Shown one piece after another: positions 40,640 to 49,695 of a DNA stretch of 64,000 nucleotides; the stretch's first letter is position 1, and each line of letters starts with the position of its first letter. The notes beneath the pieces are model-generated. The model was not told the DNA's origin. It saw nothing but the letters and a program-made list of their open reading frames with translations, and searched no databases. Location: positions 124,001 to 188,000 of the forward strand of contig NZ_JH393258.1 of NCBI RefSeq assembly GCF_000236035.1, given 5' to 3'. The stretch comes from Vreelandella boliviensis LC1 (GTDB lineage Bacteria > Pseudomonadota > Gammaproteobacteria > Pseudomonadales > Halomonadaceae). The translations under genes and the position numbers were made by a program.

Positions 40640-42160
40640 GTGACCAATGCTACCTCGAACACAGCAGCTCAGGCGTCTACTGCCCCTCTTTCGAACACCC
40701 CGACCAACTTACACACCCCACTACGGCGCACCAAGATCGTTGCCACCCTCGGCCCCGCCAGCGATCGCCCCGGCGTGCTGGAAGCGATGCTCAAAGCCGG
40801 TGTGGATGTGGTGCGGCTTAACTTCTCCCACGGTTCGGCGGACGATCACCGCCGTCGCTTAAGTGAAGTACGCGTGATCGCCGAACGGCTTGGCCGCAGC
40901 GTTGCTGCGCTGGGCGACCTGCAGGGACCGAAAATTCGTATTGCGCGTTTTGTTGAAGGCGCCGTCAAACTTGATGTCGGCCAGCCATTTGTCTTAGACA
41001 TGGCGCTGGACGCCAACAGCGGCACTGCAGAACGCGTCGGCTGCGACTACACAACCCTGCCCAATGATGTCGTTGAGGGTGATCGTCTACTGCTTGACGA
41101 TGGCCGTTTGGTACTCGATGTAACACGAGTAGTTGGACAAGAAGTGCATACCCGCGTTCACGTGGGAGGCAAGCTCTCCAACAATAAAGGCATTAACAAA
41201 CAGGGAGGCGGCCTATCTGCGCCCGCCCTCACTGAGAAAGACAAGGCCGATCTGAAAACAGCTATCGAGATTGGCGTTGACTATTTGGCGGTCTCCTTCC
41301 CGCGCAACGCCGCGGATATGCAGGAAGCCCGCGAACTACTTGGCGAAGCCGGTAAAGAGATTGGCCTAGTGGCTAAACTTGAACGCGCCGAAGCGGTTGC
41401 CGATGACGCCACCCTTGATGGCATCATTGAAGCCTCAGAGGCCGTCATGGTGGCCAGGGGCGACCTGGGCGTTGAGATTGGCGACGCCGCGTTAATTGGC
41501 ACCCAGAAGCGCATCATCAAGCATGCGAGGACGCTGAACCGTGCGGTGATTACCGCGACTCAGATGATGGAGTCGATGATTGAGTCGCCGCTGCCCACCC
41601 GCGCCGAAGTCTTCGACGTGGCCAACGCAGTTCTTGACGCCACCGACGCGGTGATGCTCTCTGCAGAAACCGCCGCGGGTGATTACCCGGTGGAAACCAT
41701 TGAGGCGATGGATCGTGTCTGCCTGGGCGCCGAGCGTGAACGCCTTGCCCAGGAGTCAGGCCACCGTATCCATGAAGGCTTTGAGCGTATCGACGAAACC
41801 ATTGCGCTGTCGGCAATGTATGCGGCGAACCACTTATCCGGCGTTAGCGCCATCGCCTGTATGACAGCAACCGGCTATACGCCTTTAATTGCGTCGCGGA
41901 TTCGCTCCGGCCTGCCGATTGTAGGCTTAGCCCATAACCCTATCGCCCAGCGGCGCATGGCGCTCTATCGAGGCGTTGTCTCAATACCTTTCGACACCAC
42001 CGACATGGACCCCACCAACCTCAATCAAGAGGCCTTGAAACGCTTGCAGGCGCAGGGATTTATACACCCTGGCGAGCATGTCATTCTCACTCGCGGCGAC
42101 CATATGAATGCCCATGGGGGGACCAATACGATGAAAATCCTTGCCCTGGATAGCGAGTAA
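40640..42160 (+). CDS. pyk: Pyruvate kinase
   Basis: Makes pyruvate and ATP from phosphoenolpyruvate. After a poorly conserved N-terminal extension of about 27 residues come RRTKIVATLGPASDRPG, VVRLNFSHGSADDH, GDLQGPKIRIARF, the active-site region EASEAVMVARGDLGVEIGDA, TATQMMESMIESPLPTRAEV and VMLSAETAAGDYPVETIEAM. About 506 residues. The start is placed at the GTG at 40640 because AAGGAG lies nine bases before; a TTG further upstream is in frame but has no ribosome site. An inverted repeat GAGAGCGCTCTC overlaps the ribosome site. Confidence 0.95.
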   Translation: MTNATSNTAAQASTAPLSNTPTNLHTPLRRTKIVATLGPASDRPGVLEAMLKAGVDVVRLNFSHGSADDHRRRLSEVRVIAERLGRSVAALGDLQGPKIRIARFVEGAVKLDVGQPFVLDMALDANSGTAERVGCDYTTLPNDVVEGDRLLLDDGRLVLDVTRVVGQEVHTRVHVGGKLSNNKGINKQGGGLSAPALTEKDKADLKTAIEIGVDYLAVSFPRNAADMQEARELLGEAGKEIGLVAKLERAEAVADDATLDGIIEASEAVMVARGDLGVEIGDAALIGTQKRIIKHARTLNRAVITATQMMESMIESPLPTRAEVFDVANAVLDATDAVMLSAETAAGDYPVETIEAMDRVCLGAERERLAQESGHRIHEGFERIDETIALSAMYAANHLSGVSAIACMTATGYTPLIASRIRSGLPIVGLAHNPIAQRRMALYRGVVSIPFDTTDMDPTNLNQEALKRLQAQGFIHPGEHVILTRGDHMNAHGGTNTMKILALDSE

Positions 42161-42207
42161 CGGATTAATCTCGGTAGCGATGTTTAAAAGAAATCGACGG
42201 TTAAAAC

Positions 42208-42239
42208 AAAAAAGCCCTACGGCCACACGATCGTAAGGC
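42208..42239 (-). terminator. Minus-strand intrinsic terminator between pyk and mgsA
   Basis: On the minus strand GCCTTACG pairs with CGTAGGGC and is followed by six T. Both flanking genes, pyk and mgsA, are on the plus strand, so the element would stop transcription coming antisense through mgsA. Confidence 0.65.
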
Positions 42240-42265
42240 AAGAGAACCATGAGGGAAGTGACGAA

Positions 42266-42742
42266 ATGAGTGACGCACAACCGCCTCGCCAGGCCATCCG
42301 CACCCTGCAAGCGCGCAAGCGCATTGCACTGATTGCCCACGATGGCAAGAAGAGTGAAATGCTTGAGTGGGCAACCCGCTGGCAGGATACGCTGAGCCAG
42401 CACGAGTTGATTGGCACGGGCACAACCTCTAAGCGGCTTAAAACCGCTTTAGGATTAGAAGTCGAGGGTCTAATGAGCGGCCCCTTGGGTGGAGACCAGC
42501 AGATTGGCGCACGGATTGCCGAGCAGCGGCTTGATGTGTTGATCTTCTTTTGGGATCCCTTCTCGCCCCAGCCCCACGACCCGGATGTCAAAGCGCTGCT
42601 GCGTTTAGCGGCGCTATGGAATGTACCGGTCGCCTGCAATGCGGCGAGTGCCGACTTTCTGCTCTCCTCGCCCTACTTGAGCGAGCGCTACGACATGTCG
42701 ATACCGGATGCAGCAGCTTGGGCTCAAGCCAGAGCGGTCTAG
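42266..42742 (+). CDS. mgsA: Methylglyoxal synthase MgsA
   Basis: Converts dihydroxyacetone phosphate to methylglyoxal and phosphate, a bypass under phosphate limitation. The active-site blocks are ALIAHDGKKSEMLEWA, GTGTTSKRLKTALGLEVEGL, MSGPLGGDQQIGARIAEQ with catalytic Asp77, and FFWDPFSPQPHDPDVKALLR with His105. 158 residues, with a slight N-terminal extension. The start codon is ATG at 42266 with GAGGGAAGTGACGAA upstream. It is about 105 bases after pyk and convergent with cra. Location with glycolytic genes fits its role. Confidence 0.95.
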   Translation: MSDAQPPRQAIRTLQARKRIALIAHDGKKSEMLEWATRWQDTLSQHELIGTGTTSKRLKTALGLEVEGLMSGPLGGDQQIGARIAEQRLDVLIFFWDPFSPQPHDPDVKALLRLAALWNVPVACNAASADFLLSSPYLSERYDMSIPDAAAWAQARAV

Positions 42743-42779
42743 GGCATGACCACCTGGGTTTAAATACCGGGCTTGGTGT

Positions 42780-43757
42780 TTACCGGGTGTGGAGGTGGCG
42801 CGCCACTACTTGCTGCCCGCACTCATAGCGACCGCTCATGGCAGTGAGTGCGCAGTTTAACGTTAACTCGGCGATACGGTCGTAATCCTGTAGCGCCGAG
42901 TTCACTGGCTGCGGCAGGGAAACCAGCAGCCGGGGGGCGCCGAAGGTAGCCAAACGCATATTGTTCGGTAAACCGCCACGCTCCAAGAACACATCGAACA
43001 CCCCCTCCATCAGTGTGTAAGAGCCAGTCACCAGTGCGTCGGCACCGTGCTGTTTATCCAGCAGTTGCGCTGCCAAACGTGCCCCTTCGCTGCGCTCATA
43101 GTGCGACCCGGTTAAATAGATAGGTTCAATCGAAGTACCTGTGAGAGCCGCCTGAAAACCCGCCCGGCGTTCGCAGCTCACCGACAGATCCGGCATCGCT
43201 TCCAACCAGGCAACGCGCTTGGTTGTCTCACCGATTACCGAGCGGGTCAACGTCTTCGCCGCCTCCTGATCGTTACTCACGACACTGGCAAAGCGCGCCG
43301 GATTGAGGCCGCGATCCATTCCCACCACGCACCAGCCCTCGTCTACCAAGCCGGCATAAAAAGTGTCATCGCTGGGCAGGCAACTGGCAGTGATCAATAC
43401 CTCACAGCGCTGGGCACGCAGCGCCAACGCTAATGTTCGCTCACTCTCTGCGCAGTCATCGGAGCTTACGATCAATAACTGATAACCCTGCTCCCTGGCA
43501 CCACGCTCCAGGCGTTTGGCTAGGCGGGCATAACTGATGTTCTCCAGGTCCGGCACGATAAGCCCCAGCAAGCGGCTTGCGCCCCGGCGTAGCGCTGCCG
43601 CCTGGGGGTCAATGTGATAGCGGTGTAGGCGCACCACTCCCATCACCTTATCAATTGTCGCCGCGCTAATGCGCCGCTGCTCGGCCTGGCCATTAATCAC
43701 GTAACTAGCGGTCGTGCGCGAGACCCCAGCTAGCCGGGCAATATCGGCAAGTGTCAT
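42780..43757 (-). CDS. cra: Catabolite repressor/activator Cra (FruR), LacI family
   Basis: Regulator that senses fructose 1-phosphate. The N-terminal HTH is MTLADIARLAGVSRTTASYV INGQAEQRRIS, matching the Cra pattern (ASYVING), then the hinge DPQAAALRRGASRLLGLIVP and a sugar-binding domain. The ATG at 43757 is chosen because the HTH begins directly and GAGGGG stands upstream; the frame runs 24 codons further without homology. About 325 residues. Divergent from fruB, with a perfect Cra-like operator between, the same arrangement as in pseudomonads. Confidence 0.9.
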   Translation of the reverse strand: MTLADIARLAGVSRTTASYVINGQAEQRRISAATIDKVMGVVRLHRYHIDPQAAALRRGASRLLGLIVPDLENISYARLAKRLERGAREQGYQLLIVSSDDCAESERTLALALRAQRCEVLITASCLPSDDTFYAGLVDEGWCVVGMDRGLNPARFASVVSNDQEAAKTLTRSVIGETTKRVAWLEAMPDLSVSCERRAGFQAALTGTSIEPIYLTGSHYERSEGARLAAQLLDKQHGADALVTGSYTLMEGVFDVFLERGGLPNNMRLATFGAPRLLVSLPQPVNSALQDYDRIAELTLNCALTAMSGRYECGQQVVARHLHTR

Positions 43758-43846
43758 GCGGTTTCCCCTCGGTGTGATCGGGCAGTTTATCAGCAAGTTA
43801 ACGTCTACCAGACCAAAGTCTAAAAGCACAAACCTTGTGTCATTCA

Positions 43847-43861
43847 GTGAATCGATTCAGC
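43847..43861. promoter_or_regulatory. Cra operator in the cra-fruB region
   Basis: TGAATCGATTCA is a perfect palindrome and matches the Cra site consensus (TGAAWCGWTTCA), extended to GTGAATCGATTCAGC. It lies about 80 bases before each gene start. A second half-site TGAAACG is at 43881. Confidence 0.85.
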
Positions 43862-43936
43862 ATAGCCAACTATACACAGATGAAACGAAACGCTCACTTC
43901 GATGCGCTACGACTATGGTTCTACACGGAGACACCT

Positions 43937-46807
43937 ATGTTGACACTCGGCCCCAATGACATCTTGCTAGGCCGCAACGCTGACAGCTGGCAAACCGCGC
44001 TGGACAGTGCCGCTGAAGCGCTGGTTGACGCCGGATTGGTTGAGGCCGAGTACCGCGACGGCCTACACGCCCGCGAGGCGCAATCATCAACCTTTCTAGG
44101 CAACGCCATTGCGATACCCCACGGTACGCCGGAAAGCCGCCAGTATGTAAAGCAAACGGGCGTCCGCGTACTGCAGTTTCCCAATGGGGTCGAGTGGCAC
44201 GATGGCCAGAAGGTCCACGTACTGGTAACCATTGCCGCCCAAAACGATGAACACCTGGATATCCTGCGCCAGCTAACCCACGTACTGGATCGCGAAGGCG
44301 TTTCAGAGCAGTTGGCCAATGCCACCTCCGCGGCAGATGTCGCCCGTCTGCTTTCAAAACCAGCATTAGAGCCGCGCCTGGACGCCGACACCCTGTGCGT
44401 CAACTTTCCCGCCCGCGACCCACAAGAACTCGCCTTGGCGGCGGCTGCCCGTTTACGCCAAAGTGGCTGTGTCGATAACGCCTTTATTACCGCCGTCGCC
44501 GCAGCGCAGCCGACCTGGTTAGGCCAAGGCATTTGGCTGGCCAGTAGCGCCCAGGGGGTTAACCAGCCCGCGCTGGGGGTCGCCACGCCTGCTGAGCAAA
44601 GCCTTGAAAGCGCGGGCCATCCGGTGCATGCGTTGTTCTGCCTGGCCGCCCACGGAGATGCCCACCGCCCGCTGCTAGAACAGCTAATGGCGGTGTTAGA
44701 CAACGGCGAAAGCCAACGCTTGGTGGGAAAAACCAGCGCGCAGCTGCTGGCCACCCTAGCAGGCGAGACCGCCAACACCCAGACCCGCCGGGTGCGGGTG
44801 CTTAACCCCCACGGCCTCCACGCCCGTCCCGCCAAACAGCTTGTACAGGTAGCGCGCGCCCAGGCCATGCCGATTCAGGCACGTTTAGAAGAAGGCAGCG
44901 CCACCCCGGTTTCCGCCGCCAGCCTGACCAAAGTGATTGGCCTAGGCGCACGCCGTGGCCAATGGCTGGTGCTTTCAGCCGAGGGTGAGCAGGCAAGCGC
45001 AGCACTTGAGGCCGTTGCCGAGGCTGTTGAATCGGGTCTGGGAGAAAAAGTCACACCCTTTGACGGTGGCTTTGATAGTGCGCCGGAAGCGAGCAACGCT
45101 CAACCTGCCGTCGAGCCCCTCGCTGCCGATAAGCCCCATGCGGGTGTGGCTGCTTCGCCGGGTTTGGCCATTGCGCCAGTGTTTGTTATTCGCCCGATGC
45201 AGTTCGACTACCCCGAGCACGCCAGCGACGCTGAAAACGAAATCAGTCGTTTAAATAGCGCGCTGAAAGAGGGCGCCGCCCAGCTGCACAAGCTCGTGCA
45301 TAACGCCCCCGGCGGCGAAGTCGCCGACATTCTCTCCATGCACGAAGAGATGCTCGACGACCCCGAACTCCATCACGCGGCCGTAGATGCCATTCGTGAA
45401 GGACGCTCGGCGGAAGCGGGCTGGTGGGAAGCGATTGAAACCGCGGCCCACGCCCAGGAGATGCTCGCCGACCGTCTGCTGGCCGAACGCGCCGCCGATT
45501 TACGCGACGTAGGTCGTCGGGTGCTAGGCGTGCTTTGCGACGTAACACTTCCGGAACCGCCGGATCACCCCTACATCCTGGTCATGGACGATATCGGCCC
45601 TTCCGATGTGGCCCGTCTGGATACTTCCCGGGTGCGCGGACTGCTCACCGTTCGCGGCGGCGCCACGGCGCACAGTGCTATTCTGGCTCGCGCACTGGGT
45701 ATCCCTGCGGTCGTCGGCGCCGGGCAAGCGGTGATGGCGCTTAACAACGCCAGTATGATGATTTTGGATGGCGAACGTGGCCGGGTGACTTCCCAGCCTT
45801 CCGAAGAGCGCCTGCAGCGCGCCGAGCAGCAGCTGCTCGACCTCCAACAGCGCGAAGCCGATGCCTGGGAAACCCGCTTTGAGGTCGCCCAAACCCGCGA
45901 CGGGCACCGTGTCGAAGTCGCTGCTAATCTGGGCAACACCGCCCACGCCGCCGATGCGGTGGAGCGCGGCGCCGAGGCCGTTGGCCTGCTGCGTACCGAA
46001 TTCCTATTTATGGCCCACGCCAGCGCCCCGGATTTAGCCACTCAGGTTAGCGAATACCGCCAGGCGATTGACGCCCTCGATGGCCGCCCGCTGGTCGCCC
46101 GCACGCTTGATGTCGGCGGCGACAAACCGCTGCCCTACTGGCCGGTGCCTCAGGAAGACAACCCCTTCCTGGGCCTGCGCGGTATTCGTCTGGCGCTGAC
46201 CCAGCCCGAAGTGCTCGAAACCCAGCTGCGCGCGCTGTTGATGGCCGGCAAAGACAGCCCTCTGCGTATTATGCTGCCGATGGTCAAAGACATTGCCGAG
46301 TTCCGCGCAGTCAAAGTCATCTATGACCGCCTACTCCAGGAGATTCCGACTTCCCAGCGCGCCACCGATGTGCAGCTGGGGGTGATGATTGAAATACCCT
46401 CCAGCGCACTGCTAGCGCCCAGCCTTGCCGCTGAAGTGGATTTCTTCTCGGTAGGTACCAACGACTTAACCCAGTACACCCTAGCCATCGACCGCGGCCA
46501 CCCGGAGCTTTCCGCCCAGGCCGATGGTTTGCACCCCGCAGTGCTGCGTTTGATTCAAATGACCGTGGCGGCTGCCCACAGCCAAGGTAAATGGGTCGGC
46601 GTGTGCGGCGAGTTGGCCTCAGACGCCGTGGCCATTCCGGTGCTGGTGGGCCTTGGCGTGGACGAACTTTCCGTCAGCGCGCGGCAGATCCCGCTGGTTA
46701 AAGCGCGCCTGCGCGAATTTGATTTTGCAGATGCCCAGGCCAGCGCTCAGTTGGCGCTTTCCCAGGCGACCAGCGATGAAGTGCGCGATGCGCTGGAGGC
46801 GCGCTAA
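43937..46807 (+). CDS. fruB: Fructose PTS multiphosphoryl transfer protein FruB (IIA-HPr-EI)
   Basis: Carries phosphate from PEP to the fructose permease in one polypeptide of about 956 residues. Domains in order: IIA (1-145, phospho-His62 in AIAIPHGTPESRQ), a IIA-like region without a recognisable phospho-His (about 150-275), HPr (283-370, His295 in NPHGLHARPAK), a linker, then enzyme I (about 400-956) with His579 in VRGGATAHSAILARALGIPA, the PEP-binding region EAVGLLRTEFLFMAH, and the Cys motif GVCGELASD. The start at 43937 has GGAG seven bases before; the open frame runs 34 codons further upstream through the Cra operator. The stop overlaps fruK (TAATG). Confidence 0.94.
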   Translation: MLTLGPNDILLGRNADSWQTALDSAAEALVDAGLVEAEYRDGLHAREAQSSTFLGNAIAIPHGTPESRQYVKQTGVRVLQFPNGVEWHDGQKVHVLVTIAAQNDEHLDILRQLTHVLDREGVSEQLANATSAADVARLLSKPALEPRLDADTLCVNFPARDPQELALAAAARLRQSGCVDNAFITAVAAAQPTWLGQGIWLASSAQGVNQPALGVATPAEQSLESAGHPVHALFCLAAHGDAHRPLLEQLMAVLDNGESQRLVGKTSAQLLATLAGETANTQTRRVRVLNPHGLHARPAKQLVQVARAQAMPIQARLEEGSATPVSAASLTKVIGLGARRGQWLVLSAEGEQASAALEAVAEAVESGLGEKVTPFDGGFDSAPEASNAQPAVEPLAADKPHAGVAASPGLAIAPVFVIRPMQFDYPEHASDAENEISRLNSALKEGAAQLHKLVHNAPGGEVADILSMHEEMLDDPELHHAAVDAIREGRSAEAGWWEAIETAAHAQEMLADRLLAERAADLRDVGRRVLGVLCDVTLPEPPDHPYILVMDDIGPSDVARLDTSRVRGLLTVRGGATAHSAILARALGIPAVVGAGQAVMALNNASMMILDGERGRVTSQPSEERLQRAEQQLLDLQQREADAWETRFEVAQTRDGHRVEVAANLGNTAHAADAVERGAEAVGLLRTEFLFMAHASAPDLATQVSEYRQAIDALDGRPLVARTLDVGGDKPLPYWPVPQEDNPFLGLRGIRLALTQPEVLETQLRALLMAGKDSPLRIMLPMVKDIAEFRAVKVIYDRLLQEIPTSQRATDVQLGVMIEIPSSALLAPSLAAEVDFFSVGTNDLTQYTLAIDRGHPELSAQADGLHPAVLRLIQMTVAAAHSQGKWVGVCGELASDAVAIPVLVGLGVDELSVSARQIPLVKARLREFDFADAQASAQLALSQATSDEVRDALEAR

Positions 46808-47778
46808 TGGCCCGTGTGCTGTGTATTACCCTGAATCCCGCGCTGGATTTGGCGTTTAATCTCGACACTCTAGTGCTAGGCAGTGTCAACCGCCCCACCA
46901 GCGCGCAATTAGACGCCGCAGGCAAAGGCGTCAACGTTGCCCGCGTACTGGCTGGGCTGGGTCACGACGTTACCGTCAGCGGTTTTTTAGGTGCCGATAA
47001 TGATGCGCCCTTCCAATTGGCCTTTGCCAAATACGCCTTAACCGATGCCTTTGTTCGGGTGCCGGGCGAAACCCGCATTAATGCCAAAATTGCTGAACAG
47101 AGCGGCCGCGTTACCGACATTAACGGCCCCGGCATGCCGATCGACGCAGAGCATTTGCAGGCGCTGACTCATAAGTTGGATGCCGAGCTGACCAGTGCAA
47201 CCCCCCCACAAGCCATCGTTTTAGCGGGTAGCCTACCTCCTGGGCTCTCTCTGGACGATTTCAGCCAACTGCTAAGCCACTTAAACACCAGCGTCGTGCC
47301 GCTATGGGTGGATACCAGCGGCCCAGCGCTCAATACCGCGATAGCGACGCACCCTGCAGGCGTTAAGCCCAATGAAAATGAACTGGCCGAATGGGCGGGC
47401 GAAGATATGACGTCTTCCGATACGCGCTTAAATGCTGCCAAGCGCTTGCATCAAAGCGGCATCGCCAATGCACTAATTTCTGCGGGCGCGGAGGGAGTGC
47501 TGTGGGTGAGCGCCCAAGGTGCCTGGCACGCCACACCGCCCAAGGTCACCGCCACCAATACCGTTTGCGCCGGGGATACCTTTGTCGCTGGCATGCTGCA
47601 TGGCCTGCTTAGCGGCCACGCCCCCGAGCACACCCTTCGCTTCGCCACGGCGTTGTCTGCCGAGGCCGTTCGCCACGTCGGCGTGGGCGATCCCCATGCA
47701 GCCGATTTCGATTCACTCCAACAACACACCCGGATACGGCGTCTTGATGACACCATCACCGAGGGAGCCACGCTATGA
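46807..47778 (+). CDS. fruK: 1-phosphofructokinase FruK
   Basis: Phosphorylates fructose 1-phosphate to fructose 1,6-bisphosphate. It belongs to the PfkB family: ITLNPALDLAFNLDTLVLGS at the N terminus, AAGKGVNVARVLAGLGHDV, the block IVLAGSLPPGLSLDDF, VKPNENELAEWAG, and the catalytic TNTVCAGDTFVAGMLHGLLS. 323 residues. It lies between fruB and fruA with overlaps at both ends, and should be induced together with them through Cra. The product is the effector source that Cra depends on. Confidence 0.95.
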   Translation: MARVLCITLNPALDLAFNLDTLVLGSVNRPTSAQLDAAGKGVNVARVLAGLGHDVTVSGFLGADNDAPFQLAFAKYALTDAFVRVPGETRINAKIAEQSGRVTDINGPGMPIDAEHLQALTHKLDAELTSATPPQAIVLAGSLPPGLSLDDFSQLLSHLNTSVVPLWVDTSGPALNTAIATHPAGVKPNENELAEWAGEDMTSSDTRLNAAKRLHQSGIANALISAGAEGVLWVSAQGAWHATPPKVTATNTVCAGDTFVAGMLHGLLSGHAPEHTLRFATALSAEAVRHVGVGDPHAADFDSLQQHTRIRRLDDTITEGATL

Positions 47779-49508
47779 ATATTATTCTGATTACCGCCTG
47801 CCCCAGCGGCATGGCGACCACCTTCCTCGCGGCTAAGCGCCTGGAACAAGCCGCCCAGCGCCAAGGCTGGACGGTGCATGTGGAGATGCACGGCGAAGTC
47901 GCCCCGCTCCAGGCCGCAACCGCCGAGCAGATTGCCAACGCCGACTTAATCGTAGTCGCCGCCGATCATGTGCCAGCCCCAGAGCGCTTTGAAGGCAAGC
48001 GCCTATTCCAAGCGCCGATTGCCAGCGCCCTCCCTGACCCCAGTGGCTTTCTCGCCCAGGCCAAGCGTGAAGCGCCTATTTATAGCGCCCCAGCTGCTAC
48101 GGCAACAGCCGCAACGCCAAGTGAAACGGGTGGCAAGAAAATCGTTGCCGTTACCGCCTGCCCCACCGGCGTAGCCCACACCTTTATGGCCGCCGAAGCG
48201 CTCGCGGAGGCAGGCAAAGCCATGGGCCACGCCATTCGTGTGGAAACCCAAGGCTCGGTAGGCGCCCAAAATCAGCTGACGGAAGAAGAGATCGCCAATG
48301 CCGATGTGGTCGTACTGGCTTGCGATATCGACGTTGATCCGGCCCGGTTCGCAGGCAAACGCATCTACCGCACCTCGACCGGCAACGCGCTGAAAAAGCC
48401 GCGCCCCACCCTTGAAGCCGCGCTCAGCGAGGCGGCTATAGAAAGCGGCAACAGCAGCGCGGGCAGCGCCAATAAGAGCGTCAAGGAGAAAGGCGTTTAT
48501 AAGCACCTGCTCACCGGCGTGTCCTTTATGCTGCCGATGGTGGTGGCAGGCGGTCTGCTGATTGCGCTCTCCTTTGTGTTTGGCATTGAAGCCTTTGAGC
48601 AGGAAGGCACCCTGGCCGCTGCACTGATGCAGATCGGTGGTGGCACCGCCTTTGCGCTGATGATTCCGGTGCTGGCAGGCTATATTGCCTACTCCATTGC
48701 CGACCGGCCCGGCATCGCGCCGGGTATGATTGGCGGCATGCTGGCGGCCAATATCGGCTCCGGCTTTATCGGCGGCATTTTGGCAGGTTTCCTGGCGGGC
48801 TATGTGGCGCTAGCGGTGACGCGTTACGTCAAGCTGCCTTCCAGCGTTGAATCCCTGAAGCCGATTCTTATCATTCCGCTGGTGGCCAGCTTGGTCACCG
48901 GCCTGACCATGATCTACGTGATTGGCGAACCGGTCGCGGCACTACTTAATGCTCTGACCAGCTTCTTGGAATCGATGGGCTCTACCAATGCGGTGCTGCT
49001 GGGCATTCTGCTAGGCGCGATGATGTGCTTTGACCTGGGTGGCCCGGTTAACAAAGCCGCTTACACCTTTGGCGTGGGCCTGCTCGCCTCTGAAACCTAC
49101 GGCCCCATGGCGGCGATTATGGCCGCGGGTATGGTGCCTGCCATAGGTATGGGCATTGCCAGCTTTGTAGCACGCAACAAGTTCTCTGCACCGGAGCGCG
49201 AAGCAGGCAAAGCCTCCTTTGTGCTCGGCATGTGCTTTATCAGTGAAGGCGCGATCCCCTTTGCGGCCAAAGACCCGCTCCGCGTGATCCCTGCCTGCAT
49301 GGTGGGCGGCGCTCTCACCGGCGCCCTCTCAATGCTGGTCGGCGCGCAGCTAATGGCGCCTCACGGCGGCATCTTTGTGCTACTAATCCCCAACGCCATT
49401 ACCCCAGCGCTGCTCTACCTCGGCGCCATTGTAGCGGGCTCGTTGGTGACAGGTTTAGGCTATGCGTTTATCAAACGCGGCGCGGCCCAAGTCGCTGTTG
49501 CCACTTAA
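47775..49508 (+). CDS. fruA: Fructose PTS permease FruA (EIIB'-IIB-IIC)
   Basis: Membrane permease that imports fructose as fructose 1-phosphate. Two IIB domains are visible: the first around MNIILITACPSGMATTFLAA, the second around residues 118-215 with VAVTACPTGVAHTFMAAEAL; both keep the phospho-Cys position. The IIC part begins near YKHLLTGVSFMLPMVVAGGL, with GGPVNKAAYTFGVGL, ISEGAIPFAAKDPLRVIPAC and PHGGIFVLLIPN. 577 residues, as in E. coli-type FruA. The ATG overlaps the fruK stop. A terminator follows. Confidence 0.95.
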   Translation: MNIILITACPSGMATTFLAAKRLEQAAQRQGWTVHVEMHGEVAPLQAATAEQIANADLIVVAADHVPAPERFEGKRLFQAPIASALPDPSGFLAQAKREAPIYSAPAATATAATPSETGGKKIVAVTACPTGVAHTFMAAEALAEAGKAMGHAIRVETQGSVGAQNQLTEEEIANADVVVLACDIDVDPARFAGKRIYRTSTGNALKKPRPTLEAALSEAAIESGNSSAGSANKSVKEKGVYKHLLTGVSFMLPMVVAGGLLIALSFVFGIEAFEQEGTLAAALMQIGGGTAFALMIPVLAGYIAYSIADRPGIAPGMIGGMLAANIGSGFIGGILAGFLAGYVALAVTRYVKLPSSVESLKPILIIPLVASLVTGLTMIYVIGEPVAALLNALTSFLESMGSTNAVLLGILLGAMMCFDLGGPVNKAAYTFGVGLLASETYGPMAAIMAAGMVPAIGMGIASFVARNKFSAPEREAGKASFVLGMCFISEGAIPFAAKDPLRVIPACMVGGALTGALSMLVGAQLMAPHGGIFVLLIPNAITPALLYLGAIVAGSLVTGLGYAFIKRGAAQVAVAT

Positions 49509-49529
49509 ACGGCTTTTAGCCAAAAGTGA

Positions 49530-49555
49530 GGGCAGGCGAACATGCCTGCCCTTTT
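49530..49555 (+). terminator. Intrinsic terminator after fruA
   Basis: GGGCAGGC / GCCTGCCC stem with a six-base loop, then TTTT. Confidence 0.88.
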
Positions 49556-49624
49556 AAGCACGTCGCTTTACGCATTTAATCTCTTTCCACACCCTCTATA
49601 CCCTCTACTCTTTGTCATTTTTTA

Positions 49625-49639
49625 TGTAGTATTTTTACA
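49625..49639 (+). promoter_or_regulatory. Probable HexR operator upstream of pgi
   Basis: TGTAGTATTTTTACA keeps the TGTA and TACA ends and differs from the HexR consensus at one inner position. It lies 56 bases before the preferred pgi start. Confidence 0.65.
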
Positions 49640-49695
49640 TAACGCCACTTTTCGCATTTGGTTACCACATTCACTTATAACAAATGGATCGCCCT

